A DNA stretch of 64,000 nucleotides from Dichetophora obliterata. Its lineage: Eukaryota > Arthropoda > Insecta > Diptera > Sciomyzidae. The stretch's first letter is position 1. Every line of letters starts with the position of its first letter. Positions 1-10,918 of the stretch are shown here, one piece after another. The stretch lies in the NCBI GenBank assembly GCA_963920525.1, contig OY986439.1, positions 30,452,319 through 30,516,318 on the forward strand. The letters run 5' to 3'. Made by a program: the position numbers and the translations under genes. The notes beneath the pieces were generated by a model. It had not been told where the DNA came from and made no database searches. It saw only the letters and a program-made list of their open reading frames with translations.

Positions 1-1301
1 ATCGTATAAGAACTCGGCCAATCTCACATACAAAGTGACGTCATTAAAATAGCATAACTATTATAAATTCCACAAAAGTGTGGGTATTAATAGCATATTT
101 AATGCATAATCTTCCATATATTAAATGTGTTCTGCATTTGAGTTTTGGCAAAATTGGATGAATACCACACACCCATCCTCTATACAAAGTACGTCACTTT
201 CAAATTTTCAAAATATGCATAACTTAGAATATATTATGAGGTTATTTTAACTTTGACCCAGTCAAAGATAGATTCTTACTAGTTTCAATAGACAATAAAA
301 GAATTTTCAATTTGCATCATTTGACAGGAAAGGCAAAAAATTTGTCAAAATTTACTCGATACAAAATGTAAGTGACGTTGTGGCGACTTTCACGTAATAC
401 ACGTCAAATTCAGGAACAATTGTAATGTAGTCATTGTTGGATGAAAAAGCCCATATACTTCAATAAAAACCTCCCTCCTGGAAAAATCCTGGCTAAGGGC
501 CTGCTCAGACGTACTTACAATTTTGTATGTGTCCTCTGCTAAATGCGTTGAACGAAATTTGCTATTTTGTTTGTTGGACTGTTGGTGGAAAGCCTTTCAT
601 CGTTTCAGTGGCACCATTACAGTATTTCCAGCATAGCAACTTAAGTTATATAGAACTGTGGTTTTGCTTGTGATCGTTGAGGAGAGCAAGAAAATAAAGC
701 AAAACGCGAAAGAAGCTGAAACATACGAAGTTTTTCAATAAATAAACACAACATTGTTTTCGAAAAATTAAGGCTAGCTGAGTGAGAGTGGCTATACAGC
801 TATTTATTTTTTAAAAATTTATACAATTCAATCTATTATTAAAAAAACTAATTAAAAACAAATAAAATAAGGCAATAAGGAAAAGGCACAGTAATAAATA
901 GTTAACTATATTTTCCAGGTAGATATATACAATGCATTACAAACAAGCTAAGTCTATTCAGATATAATTTAAACACTCTCATCTGAAGTTTTAAGAATAT
1001 TTTGTATTTGTCTTTTGTCCCAACCAGTCTGTAATGTTTTGGAGTAAACTTTTTATAACAAATTTATTTGCTAGAAAAAAAGTAATAATAGGTTCAGCAA
1101 TTTTAAAACATTCAATAATTTTTTTCATTATCTTTAGCTAATGCCTTTCATTTCTACTTAAACAAAAAAGTGTATAAAACACTTACTAAACATTTACGAA
1201 AAAGAAAAACTGTATTTGTGAAACAGTTTAGACGATTTGATCATCATGGTAAATTAATTTATTTATAAATTGTTTTCATTAATAAAATTAATATGTTTCC
1301 C
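1..1301. other. Non-coding, AT-rich
   Basis: I see no ORF, RNA gene or clear terminal repeat. The stretch is single-copy-looking AT-rich DNA lying well downstream of the 3' end of the Zdhhc8-like gene. Confidence 0.6.
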
Positions 1302-1420
1302 TTCAGCCGTACTATCATGAATAATTTTTAACGCTGAATCGGAAAAGAGAGTTTTAATTTTTAATATAAAGCTCAAGAACATTTTGGAAATTTTTAATGC
1401 AAATTGGTTGATCTACCGTT

Positions 1421-3115
1421 CAGAGAACTGCACAAGCCTACCTGAAGTTCAAGCTTTTTCAAGTACTTGAATTCAAGCATGTATCCAATCTTGAAAAAGC
1501 AAGCTTTAGCCAGCTTGCAAAAATACCAAACAGATACAAGCCATATTCATGCTTGCTCGTTGGCTTGGCTTGTTTCGGCTTACTTTGTCGGGCAGAAAGT
1601 TGAAAAGCTTAAAACGATCGGCAAAAGCTTTTAATTCCAATTAATTGAATTTAAAGAAAGTATGCAAAAAATGCAATGAGCTTGTGTAGAGAAAGCTTAA
1701 GCGTAACAGGACTTTTAAGGGTTCTGTGGGCTCCGCGGTTGGCAGTTTTAGGGGGTAGCTGATTTCGGAATTGATGTCACAATTTAAAATTCAAGATAGC
1801 GTATAGAGTTGCAACCTAGATTTTTTTGTATTTTTGCGAATTTTTGTAATTTTGAAATTTTGACAACGGATTTAATTTCGAATCTAATGTCATAGTTTTA
1901 AACTTTAAGATGGAGGTTAGGGTTTCCACCTAAATTTTTACCTAATATGTATTTTTAAAAGTTTTAAACATCATTTATCAGTGTTAAGGGGTCGCTGCTT
2001 TCGAATCTTAAGTCAGAATTTTAAAATTCAAGATGGTGGATAGGGTTGCCACCTTTATTTTTTGTAGTTTTATGAATTCGGGGCTGGCAAAAAAATATGG
2101 TACACCAAATATGGTCGCTGAATCCGAATCCGTCGTCAGAATTTCAAAATTTTGAAATAATAGGGTTGCCACCTAATAATATATCTTTTCAAGAGTTTTA
2201 AACGTCATTTATTAGTGTTAAGGGGTCGCTGATTTCGAATCTAAAGTCAGAATTTTAAAATTCAAGATGGTGGATAGGGTTGCCACCTTAATTTTTTTAG
2301 TTTTATAAATTTGGGGCTGGTAAAAAAATGGTATACCAAAAATGTGTCGCTGAATCCGAATCCGTCGTCAGACTTTCAAAATTATAAAATTTTGAAATAA
2401 TAGGGTTGCCACCTAATAATATATATTTTCAAGAGTTTTCCCGATGGATTTTCGGATTCAGCGACCCATTTTTGGTGTACCATTTTTTTGCCAGCCCCGA
2501 ATTCATAAAACTACAAAAAATAAAGGTGGCAACCCTATCCACCATCTTGAATTTTAAAATTCTGACCTTAGATTCGAAATCAGCGACCCCTTAACACTAA
2601 TAACACTGGTCAACAGTGGTTATGCCACACGAACTTTGATAGCTAATACTGTTTAAGCTGTATTCCCACGTTATGAAACTGCATTTTTTTTTTTTATTTG
2701 GCCTCAGATTTTTTGTGATTTTGGACTTTGTGTTTTTACAACTTTGATCCTGTTTTTATACTCTGGAATCCAAACAACTTAACGCAAAGCAAAAACAAAA
2801 ACGCCATCCTATAGAAAATTAAACAAGCTTTTTAGTGAGGTATTTTTTATTTTTCTGCCATATTTAGTCTGTCAGATTTTCAGGTTCAAAATAAAATTTA
2901 GGATTTTTTTGTTAAAAGTATTGACTTTTACAAGAATTTTTTTTTTATATTTAGAGCCATATTTAAAAAAAATTTAGTTTTATCGTATTTCATATTTAAT
3001 TTCCTTAATTCTGATACCAAAAACATAAACATTATCTGAGAGGAACAATTAAAATAAAATAAAATAAGCGAACTAGCCATATAATCATATGAAGGATTAG
3101 TAATCCACTTGCACC
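1421..3115 (+). repeat. Left arm of the foldback element
   Basis: Outer part: AAGCTTG words. Middle (about 1735-2610): modules of about 180-330 bp with 'gtcgctgatttcgaatct', 'attcaagatggtgga' and 'agggttgccacct'. Positions 2406-2600 are inverted relative to the modules just before them, so the arm folds on itself. Inner part (2620-3115): mirrored by 6345-6880 in the right arm. The short ORF at 2406-2594 is a by-product of these repeats. Confidence 0.75.
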
Positions 3116-3465
3116 TAAATGATATTCTCATACCTTACATTTTCTCATTTTTTAAAACTCAGCAACACAGCAAAGAAAACTATTTGATGTGATTAAATTA
3201 AAATTTTGTGAGTTGATTACTGTGTTAACATGTCGCGAAAGTGTAGTAAAGACCCTAACTGTTTTTGTTATGTTTGTGGGGAAGTGACTTTTAAAAAACA
3301 AAGGCAAAATTTCACTAAGCCTGTCATAGAAAGTTATAACCATTATTTTGGTTTCGCTGTGGCCAATCAAGACAAGGCATGGGCACCTCATATTTGTTGC
3401 ATTACGTGTGTGAAGAATTTAATCGATTGGAATAAAGGGTCTCGTCATATGCCATTTGCTGCACC

Positions 3466-4901
3466 CAAGCGCGTCGGAAGCTAATTTCATCTGGGGGGCA
3501 GTACAAATGGGGGGAAGTACAAATGGTGGTGCAAAAAAAAGTTCACCAAAATTTCTTCAAAGAAACATGTATGTGAAGAAACAAATTTTATATTTTAGTT
3601 TAAAATAAAAAAAATATAAAAATATATAAAAAATATTAAAATTTCATTATTTTAAAAAGTTCTTCCAATTTCAATATTAGAGATCATTCTTTAAGGGATC
3701 TTTCATATGGTAATATGAAAATATAAGAAATATTGGTTGCTTTTATAAAGCAAGACTAGGCATATCTTTACATGGTTTAAATGCAATAAGGTACAAAAAG
3801 TTATATCAATTTAAATTATTCCAAAATGTTTCTTTCTGTCCTTGCGAGAAACAAACTCTTTTACCACCTCCATCGAATTCAATTCTTCGGTTTTATATTT
3901 GTGAATGTGTATAAGTGCCGCATGAGTGAGTCGTTTCTGTGTCATAGTTGCTCGAAGATACGTCTTAAGTCGTCTTAGTGCACTAAAAGAACGCTCAGAT
4001 GAAGCTGCTGATGCAGGCACAGTCAAAAGCAAAGCAATAAGTTTTTCAACTTCATTTAATAGTTTTTTTACAGTATCCGAATTTTTCGCAAATTGGATAC
4101 TGTATTACATACTGATATACTGTGTTTACTGTGTAAACATGCAAAAATAAAAAAAAAGTAAAATATCAACCTGCTTGATCGAAACTAGCCGTTATCTCAT
4201 TTGAGAGAAGATCTAAAATTTCGAAATAATCTTTTCGTAGCCGATCATATAATGGCAACTGTACTGAAGGAACCGGATTTGATGTTTCTTCAAAGCGTCG
4301 AGGTGGATTTTCATCAGCTAATTCACAGTAGGGGCTTTCGCATGGTCCAAAACATTGGACCAACATGGCAGATTGTACAACATGAAGTACCATGCGTAAG
4401 CTAAAACGATAGTCGAAATTTTTGGTTTTTTTCTGCCGATTGTACAATATTGTACAATTATGTAAAATTACTGCTCAATTGTTAGGGCATCTAAAAGTTG
4501 CTTAGCTATTAGCCGGATGTGTTCTGCTTGAGAGCTTGCAATTAATGATGTTGCTTTACAAGTTGGATCGTTCGAACGCTCAATCAAATAGTCCCATTAG
4601 TTTTCCATCTAACTTATCGTACAACATGTCGTAAACTCGTCGTAAACTCGTCGTAAAGAAACTCTAGATTTTGTTCTATCTTTTTGTAAACACAGATAAA
4701 GAAAATGGTTATCGGCAAGCATGCTTATGAAGAAGAGAGAAAGAAGAGGAAAATATATAATACAAAAATATTATCGTTGTAAAAAAAACTGATATTTTGA
4801 ATAACTTTTGAAGTTTTCCTTATAAATTGTTTATTTAGCTAAAAAAGTGGGGGGAAACTGCCCCCCTTTCCCCCGCTTTACCCCCGCTTCCGACGCCAAT
4901 G
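3466..4901 (-). mobile_element. hAT transposon, internally reduced, inserted in the gene above
   Basis: The ends are CAAGCGCGTCGGAAGC at 3466 and GCTTCCGACGCCAATG ending at 4901, inverted and matching at 13 of 16 positions. They are flanked by a perfect 8-bp duplication, GCTGCACC (3458-3465 and 4902-4909). Removing the element and one copy of the duplication restores the host reading frame at the insertion point. Next to both ends lie runs of C or G (GGGGGGCAGT / ACTGCCCCCC). At 1.4 kb it keeps only the 3' part of a transposase, so it is non-autonomous. Confidence 0.9.
3811..4447 (-). pseudogene. hAT transposase, C-terminal fragment
   Basis: Two adjacent minus-strand ORFs (4447-4166 and 4032-3811) carry the end of a hAT transposase. 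The second holds the conserved C-terminal dimerisation motif: VPASAASSERSFSALRRLK followed by LRATMTQKRLTHAALIHIHK. The first ends with SVQLPLYDRLRKDYFEILD, like the segment before this domain in ZMYM/DUF4371-type hAT proteins. The BED finger and the catalytic N-terminal region are absent, and the two pieces are out of frame or separated. No function is expected. Confidence 0.8.
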
Positions 4902-6344
4902 GCTGCACCCATGATTTGGATGGAACCAAGAGATCACGTTTCGGACTGCTATTTTTGTCTAACTGACATAAATGGTATAAATGCTAAGAAAAAACACACA
5001 GTTATTTACCCTAATTTACAATCCGCCATAAGACCAGTCTCTCTAAGTAAAAATTGTGCTAACCCTGTTGCATCTGCGTCCGTTGAAATAGATAATTCAC
5101 AGCCCTGCTCTGTAAGCCAATGTGGTAATGATGAGGGTGATGTTGACTTCGAAGAAATTCAAACCGAGCCACACATCATAACTCAAGGAGACCTAAACGA
5201 CTTGGTTCGGGATTTAAAATTTCCGAAACAGCTTTCTGAACTATTGGCATCTCGATTAAAAGGATGGAATTTGCTACATTATGACACTAAAATAAGCTTT
5301 TTTCGGAATCGTGATCAAATTTTCCAAACATACTTTTCTCAAGATGGGGACTTGGTGTACTGCAATAATATAAATGGGATTATGCAGATGTTAGAAATCG
5401 ATTTTGACCCCTCCGACTGGCGTTTATTCATTGACGCTTCAAAAGCAAGTTTAAAAGCAATTTTACTGCATAATGGTAATATCCTTCCTTCTGTACCTCT
5501 GGCCCATTCTGCGAATATGAAAGAAACGTATGAAAACATGAAGCTTTTACTTGAAAAAATCAGTTACAGCATATACTCTTTCAAAATATGTTGTGATTTA
5601 AAAGTTGTTGCCCTATTTCTCGGACTTCAGCCCTATTTCTCGTGAATGGCACAGTCGAGACAGAACAAACCATTACAGTAAAAAAATTGGCCAACGCGTG
5701 CCTACTTCATTCCTGGACAAAAAAATGTGCAGTATTTACCTCTGGTGGAGCCATCTAAGGTACTTCTGCCACCATTGCATATTAAATTAGGCTTGATGAA
5801 AAATTTTGTAAAGGCAATGGATCGGGATGGAAGTGGATTTTTATATCTTAAAGAAAAATTCCCCAAAATAAGAGATGCTAAGATAAAAGAGGGTATTTTT
5901 GTAGGACCCCAAATCAGATATTTAATAAAAGATGCACAATTTCAAGAAAAATTGAGCGATTTAGAAAAACCGGCATGGAGTTGTTTTAAGGATGTTGTTG
6001 CAAATTTTTTGGGTAACTATAAGAGTGACAGTTACAGCGAGATAGTTAGCGAGCTGTTGTTGGCTTATCAAGCATTGGGCTGCAACATGTCACTAAAGAT
6101 TCATTTTTACCACTCACACCTCGATTTTTTTCCTGAAAATTTGGGGTCTGTGAGCGATGAGCACGGAGAAAGGTTTCACCAAGATATTTTGAAGATGGAA
6201 AAGCGTTACCAGGGCAAATGGAGCCCATGTAAGTTGGCAGATTACTGCTGGACAATCAAAAAGGACCAACCAGGAGCTAAGTTTGCTAGAAAATGTTAGA
6301 TGGTGAGTTTATAATAACATTTATTAAAATTTTAACATTGAATG

Positions 6345-7699
6345 CCACTTAGATACAAGTGGATTACTAAGAGTGCTTAATGCTTCATATAACTATATGG
6401 CTATTTCGCTTATTTTATTTTATTTTAATTGTTCCTTTCGAATAATGTTTATGTTTTTGGTATCAGAATTAAGGAAATTAAATACGAAATACGATAAAAC
6501 TAATTTTTTTTTTTAAATATGGCTCTAAATATAAAAAAAATACTTGTACAAGTCAAAACTTTTAACAAAAAAATCCTAAATTTTATTTTGAACCTGAAAA
6601 TCTGACAGACTAAATATGGCAGAAAAAGAAAAAATACCTCACTAAAAAGCTTGTTTAATTTTCTATAGGATGGTGTTTTTGCTTTTGCTTTGCGTTAAGT
6701 TGTTTGGATTCCAGTGCAAAAAAAAAGGATCAAAGTCGTAAAAACACAAAGTCTAAAATCACAAAAAATTTGAGGCCAAATAAAAACAAAAAAATGCAGT
6801 TTCATAACGTGGGAATACAGCTTAAACAGTATTAGCTATCAAAGTTCGTGTGGCACGAAAAAGTTTCTAAATTGTTGACCAGTGTAAATGACGTTTAAAC
6901 TCTTGAAAAGATATATTATTAGGTGGCAACCCTATTATTTCAAAATTTTATAATTTTGAAATTCTGACGACGGATTCGGATTCAGCGACCCATTTTTGGT
7001 GTACCATATTTTTTTTGCCAGCCCCGAATTCATAAAACTACAAAAAATAAAGGTGGAAACCATCTTGAATTTTAAAGTTCTGACCTTAGATTCGAAATCA
7101 GCGACCCCTTAACACTGATAAATGATGTTTAAAACTTTTAAAAATACATATTATTATGTGGCAATACTGTGGTAAAAATTTAGGTGGCAACCCTAACCTC
7201 CATCTTAAATTTTAAAACTGTGACAATATATTCGAAATCAAATCCGTTGTCAGAATTTCAAAATTACAAGAATTCGCAAAAATAAAAAAGAAATCTAGGT
7301 GGCAACTCTATCCGCCATCTTAAATTTTAAAGTTTAACAGCATCTTCGAAATCATTTACCCTAAAACTTCACACCACGAAGTCCACAGAATCCTTAAAAG
7401 TCCTATTACGCTTAAGCTCTCTCTAAAGAAGCTCATTGAATTTTTTGGATACTTGCGTTAATTCAATAATTTGGATACTTGCGAGCTTACAAGCTTTTGC
7501 CGAAGGCATCAAGCTTTCCTTTACTTGAAACTTCGTGCCGTTCGCTTGTAAGCTAGAATACGTGCAAGCTGTGCGTGGGCTTATTTATATTCAATTACAA
7601 GCTATACTTGATTCAAAATTATCAAGCTCAAGCTAGCTTGAACTTGTATTTTAAGCAAGCGCTTAAAATAGACTTCATGCAGGCTTGTGCAGTTCTCTG
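6345..7699 (-). repeat. Right arm of the foldback element
   Basis: Reverse complement of 1421-3115 with indels. Recognisable pairs include 'agtggattactaa' (6358) with 'ttagtaatccact' (3094), and the ending AGGCTTGTGCAGTTCTCTG with the left start. The arm is about 340 bp shorter than the left one, mostly because it has fewer copies of the module. Confidence 0.75.
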
Positions 7700-7910
7700 C
7701 TACCGTTAATAAACAAATTTGCATTAAAAATAACATTTAAAATGTTTTTCAGCTTTATCTTAAAAATAAAAGCAGCCTTTTCCGATTCCGCATGGAAAAC
7801 TATTCATGATAAGGATGAATATCAAAACATAAGTTTTGAAAAAAATTTTAATTTTTTGGTTACGGTAAACTTTTCTGTGGAAATGCTCATATAAATAGAA
7901 TATAAAACAA

Positions 7911-8250
7911 AACAACAACTTTTTAGCTCCCACCCTAGAGTCAAAAAACTTTTTAAAATTATTTAATTTAATATAAAACAATAAAACACATTTTTAGGGT
8001 CCACCCTAGCGTCAAAAAATTTTTGAAATTCTTACATCAGATGCGAAATAAGCGACCCCTTAATACTGCCTGGACATACATAACGAATATAAATAAAAAA
8101 AAAACACATTTTTAGGGTTCACCCTAGTGTCAAAAAACTTCTTGAAATTCTTACATCAGATTCGAATTCGGCGACCAGCACATATACAAAGAGTATAAAA
8201 AAACACATTTTTATGGGCCACCCTAGTGTCAAATACAATTTTTTAAGATC
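7911..8250 (+). repeat. Degenerate tandem array related to the foldback modules
   Basis: About three units of roughly 105-120 bp follow each other. Each contains 'aaaacacatttttagggt(c/t)caccctag(t/c)gtcaaaaaa' and 'gaaattcttacatcagat(t/g)cgaa', followed by 'gcgacc'. The words 'ttcgaaat..gcgaccccttaa.actg' also occur in the foldback arms (for example 7090-7120), so the array shares ancestry with them although it lies outside the element. Confidence 0.65.
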
Positions 8251-8251
8251 T

Positions 8252-8362
8252 GGGGCCGAATTACAGCATTCGTGATCGATCAAAATTACGAAGGCACGAC
8301 GAAACAAGTGCCTATCAATTTTGTACAATTTTGCTCGATAACGGATGCTGTAATTCTGCCCC
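8252..8362. mobile_element. Short palindromic MITE
   Basis: A 111-bp stretch begins GGGGCCGAATTACAGCAT and ends with the inverted match ATGCTGTAATTCTGCCCC. The arms pair over about 28 bp with few mismatches. No clear target duplication is visible. Confidence 0.6.
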
Positions 8363-9385
8363 TGACCTTAAATTCGAAACCAAAAAATAAATTATATGAT
8401 CAGCCTAGTGCCACATAAAATTTTTATAATTCTGACCCTGCACAATTCTGATGAAACAGAAGAATTATCATTTGTAAATGATTTGGTGCGTCCGATTCAT
8501 TAATTTCTTTTTCTAGTTTTTGGTTTGAAAAAGCCAATGAAATCATATTACTCAAAAGCAAAACAGGCACATGATTTGTTTTGTTGCTGACGAGTGCCCC
8601 GCAGTGATCGTTTGTTTTCGTCAAATATCTCGAGCACGATCTGACTCGCTGTTATAGCTATGTAAACTAATAGCCAAACAAGCTTGGAAGAAGCTTGTAG
8701 TGAGCTTACAAGCATAAGCATCGCGCTTAGAAAAAGCTTGTAAAAATTGTTGTGAAATGCTTTCAAGTAATTGTAGAATAAGCAAAAATAAAAAATAAAA
8801 CTGTAATATTATTGTAAACGTTTACTATTCAATTGGACATAAGTGTTGTAAATAAGCTTTCTACAATACTTACTTTGCAATTGGAAAAAAGTGTTGTAAG
8901 AGTGATATTGAAAACAATTATTAAATAACTGGTAATACGTATTATTGTAAGTTTTTACAAAAAAATTGAAAAAAGTGATATTAATATATTATTAAATTAT
9001 TGGAAGCAAGTATTATTGTAAGCTTTTTCCATAGGATTTTAAGAAATTTAAGTAATCTAATGTGCTCGCAGTTAACATAGTAGTTAAAATTCATCTTCTT
9101 TGTAAAATTAATCCATATAAAAGACCAAGAACTGCCACTCAAAAGAAATTTAATATAAATAAAACGATTTGAACCATTAAATATATACTTTTTTAAGTAC
9201 ATTGACGTAACTTACAAAATAATAAGTATTTATTTAACCTTTATAAAATTCTAAAATACTGACAACCATCATTCTCATGTGCTCTAATTATCACTGAACT
9301 CAAGCCATTGACATCAAAATTGTTAGTGATGGGACTTCGTTTTTTATTGCAATTGTAATTTTCAATGATTGGGAATTCCCTATAA
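8363..9385. other. Non-coding; AAGCTTG-rich stretch
   Basis: No gene is apparent. Positions 8685-8770 are dense in AAGCTTG/CAAGCTT words like those near the foldback termini, and a similar cluster lies at 9650-9840. This may be remnant subterminal sequence of a related element, but no ends could be found. Confidence 0.4.
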
Positions 9386-9605
9386 TCAGCCCAATCATAA
9401 AACACTTTCTCCCGGGAGCTGTAAAAGAGAGTTTCCAGTTTTAAGATAGCAGATAAAGACATCTCATTTTTTTTATTTTACACTAATGAATATTGGCGGT
9501 TAATAAACAAAATTACATTAAAAATTTCCAAAAAATTTTCAAAATTTATCTTCTGGAAACTCCATTTTACAACTCCCGGGAGAAAATGTTTCATGATTGG
9601 GCTGA
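9386..9605. mobile_element. MITE with CCCGGGAG-containing inverted repeats
   Basis: The left arm reads AGCCCAATCATAAAACAC, then TTTCTCCCGGGAG, then an AGAGTTTCCAG-like stretch. The right arm is its reverse complement (CTGGAAACTCC, CTCCCGGGAGAAAATG, CATGATTGGGCTGAATG). The arms pair over about 55 bp around an AT-rich loop. It is related to the element split at 1302/7819. Confidence 0.65.
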
Positions 9606-10579
9606 ATGTGAAAGTTATGAAACTATTACATCTGAAAGCATTTTCCAATCATGCTTTGCAAAAGCTTTTTAATTAAACTACAAGTAAACTAACTACAAGT
9701 ACTATTACAAAAAGCTTACTGTTTTCCCGTTTCGATACAATTTTATAACATAACTAGTAAATTCATTCCATAGACAAGTGTTTTCAAAGCATGTTTGGAA
9801 AAGGCTTCAATTATTCTATTGTAGGTAAGCTTACTCCAAACAGTGAAACGAGTGTAAACTGTGCAGAGGTTTAGCACAAATGATGTAATAACTTTAGGTA
9901 TAAATAATATGAGATACAATTTAATGTAGGCAGAATAAAAAAAATAATATAAAAAGTAAAAAATTCAATTTAATATTTTAAGTTAAGTTGAGTAAATTAT
10001 TTGGAAAAAAGTTTATTCTAGCCTCCAAGAGAGAACATTTTTCATAGGGAATAAAAATCATAACAGAAAACTTACAAAAGTACTTATGTCCAAATAATTA
10101 AAAAGAGTTATTGGGTACATTAAAAAAACAAAAAATTTTTCAATTGCTTGCAAACCGCAGTAAGAAGCTGACGCAATTTTAAACAGTCTTGAAAAAATAA
10201 GAACCGAATTGAAATGAGGTTTTATTCAACCGTCTTGAAATTTTTCAGCACGGTTTGAAAATTGATATATGCAAAGGTTTTAAACAAAACGATTTCCGTC
10301 GTACCGATTTGAAGCGTCCGATAAACAAGGTAAATAATACGTGTTCCCAATTATACAATAATTGTTTTTAAGAATATTTTTACAATACTTCTTTACCAAT
10401 TGCAAAGTAACTATTTTAGAAAGCCTAGTACAATATTTTTTCCAATTGAATACCAAATCCTGACATTAATATTGTAGTAATAGAAATATAGCAATATTTT
10501 TCCGATGGTTCCCTATAGCTTATTTCCAATATTCCATTAGAATTGTTTCAGTGGCACGAACATGTTAAAAAAAACATTT
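9606..10579. other. Non-coding
   Basis: No gene or clear repeat apart from scattered AAGCTT words up to about 9840. Confidence 0.5.
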
Positions 10580-10777
10580 ATGGCGTTTTCGTTTCTCGAA
10601 AAATGCTAAATTTTTCTGCCCTTTTTGGAAATTCTGCCCTTTCGAGAAAAAAAAACAGTGACCAAAATTGAATCGTGTTCTTTTCTCGAAAATGTTGACC
10701 TCAAAAGCAAAATTCTCAAAGATGGCAGAAAGAGGGCAGAAGAAATGCAACATTTTTTCGAGAAACGAAAACGCCAT
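10580..10777. mobile_element. MITE with ATGGCGTTTTCGTTTCTCG termini
   Basis: A 198-bp palindromic element. It starts ATGGCGTTTTCGTTTCTCGA and ends with its reverse complement. Pairing continues inward through GGGCAGAA / TTCTGCCC motifs. The minus-strand ORF over it is a palindrome artefact. The target duplication is not clear. Confidence 0.65.
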
Positions 10778-10918
10778 TAATTATTTACAAGTCAAAATAT
10801 TACTCTAAAATTAAATTTGAATTAAAAAAATTGAGGGCCAAGTGTAAAAGTTTACATTTCATTTGAAAAATATTGAGTTTGAATTTTAAATAGCTGAATT
10901 TTAAGTCAAGACCTGTAA

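Larger units (their letters stand above)
3230..6299 (+). pseudogene. Broken gene of an uncharacterised animal transposon family (RNase H-like core suspected)
   Basis: The pieces (3230-3457, 4902-5645, about 5650-5726, 5727-6299) together cover what I recall as a full-length member of an unnamed family common in insects, cnidarians and other animals. The N-terminus has cysteine pairs ([31 protein letters not shown]). The middle has the family-like stretches [14 protein letters not shown], [29 protein letters not shown] and [14 protein letters not shown]. The C-terminal part has LPPLHIKLGLMKNFVKAMD, KEGIFVGPQIR, CNMSLKIHF, DFFPENLGSVSDEHGERFHQD and EKRYQGKWSP. Spaced D, D and E residues suggest an RNase H-like transposase fold, but that is inference. 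The copy is dead: a 1436-bp hAT insertion, a local duplication of CCCTATTTCTCG near 5612-5640, and at least one further frame change near 5727. Confidence 0.75.
1421..7699. mobile_element. hobo-ended foldback transposon, gene-carrying copy
   Basis: The element starts and ends with CAGAGAACTGCA in inverted orientation, the 12-bp terminal sequence known from the hAT element hobo. It is flanked by the perfect 8-bp duplication CTACCGTT (1413-1420 and 7700-7707), the length used by hAT elements. The arms (about 1421-3115 and 6345-7699) are inverted copies far longer than usual hAT termini. They are built of AAGCTTG/CAAGCTT-rich subterminal sequence, then modules containing 'gggttgccacct' and 'gaatccgaatcc', then a single-copy-like inner part. 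Between the arms lies one broken gene. The layout resembles Drosophila FB-NOF: foldback arms around a gene not obviously of the family that the termini suggest. Confidence 0.8.
1302..7819. mobile_element. Small inverted-repeat element split by a foldback transposon
   Basis: Positions 1302-1412 and the reverse complement of 7708-7819 match over about 110 bp. Both read TTCA..C, then ATCATGAATA, then GAATCGGAAAAG, then TAAAGCT, then TTTTTAATGCAAAT. The two halves face each other on either side of the foldback element, directly outside its 8-bp target duplication. The simplest reading is an older MITE-like element of about 230 bp that received the foldback transposon near its loop. A related element, with TTCAGCCCAATCATGA ends, lies intact at 9386-9605. 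Confidence 0.65.

Noticed and set aside
4899..5645. 248-codon plus-strand ORF as a host gene
   Set aside because: It is the middle of a transposon gene whose start lies before the hAT insertion and whose end is in another frame. Its first codons belong to the duplicated target site.
10565..10777. 70-codon minus-strand ORF
   Set aside because: It is created by the palindromic MITE at 10580-10777.
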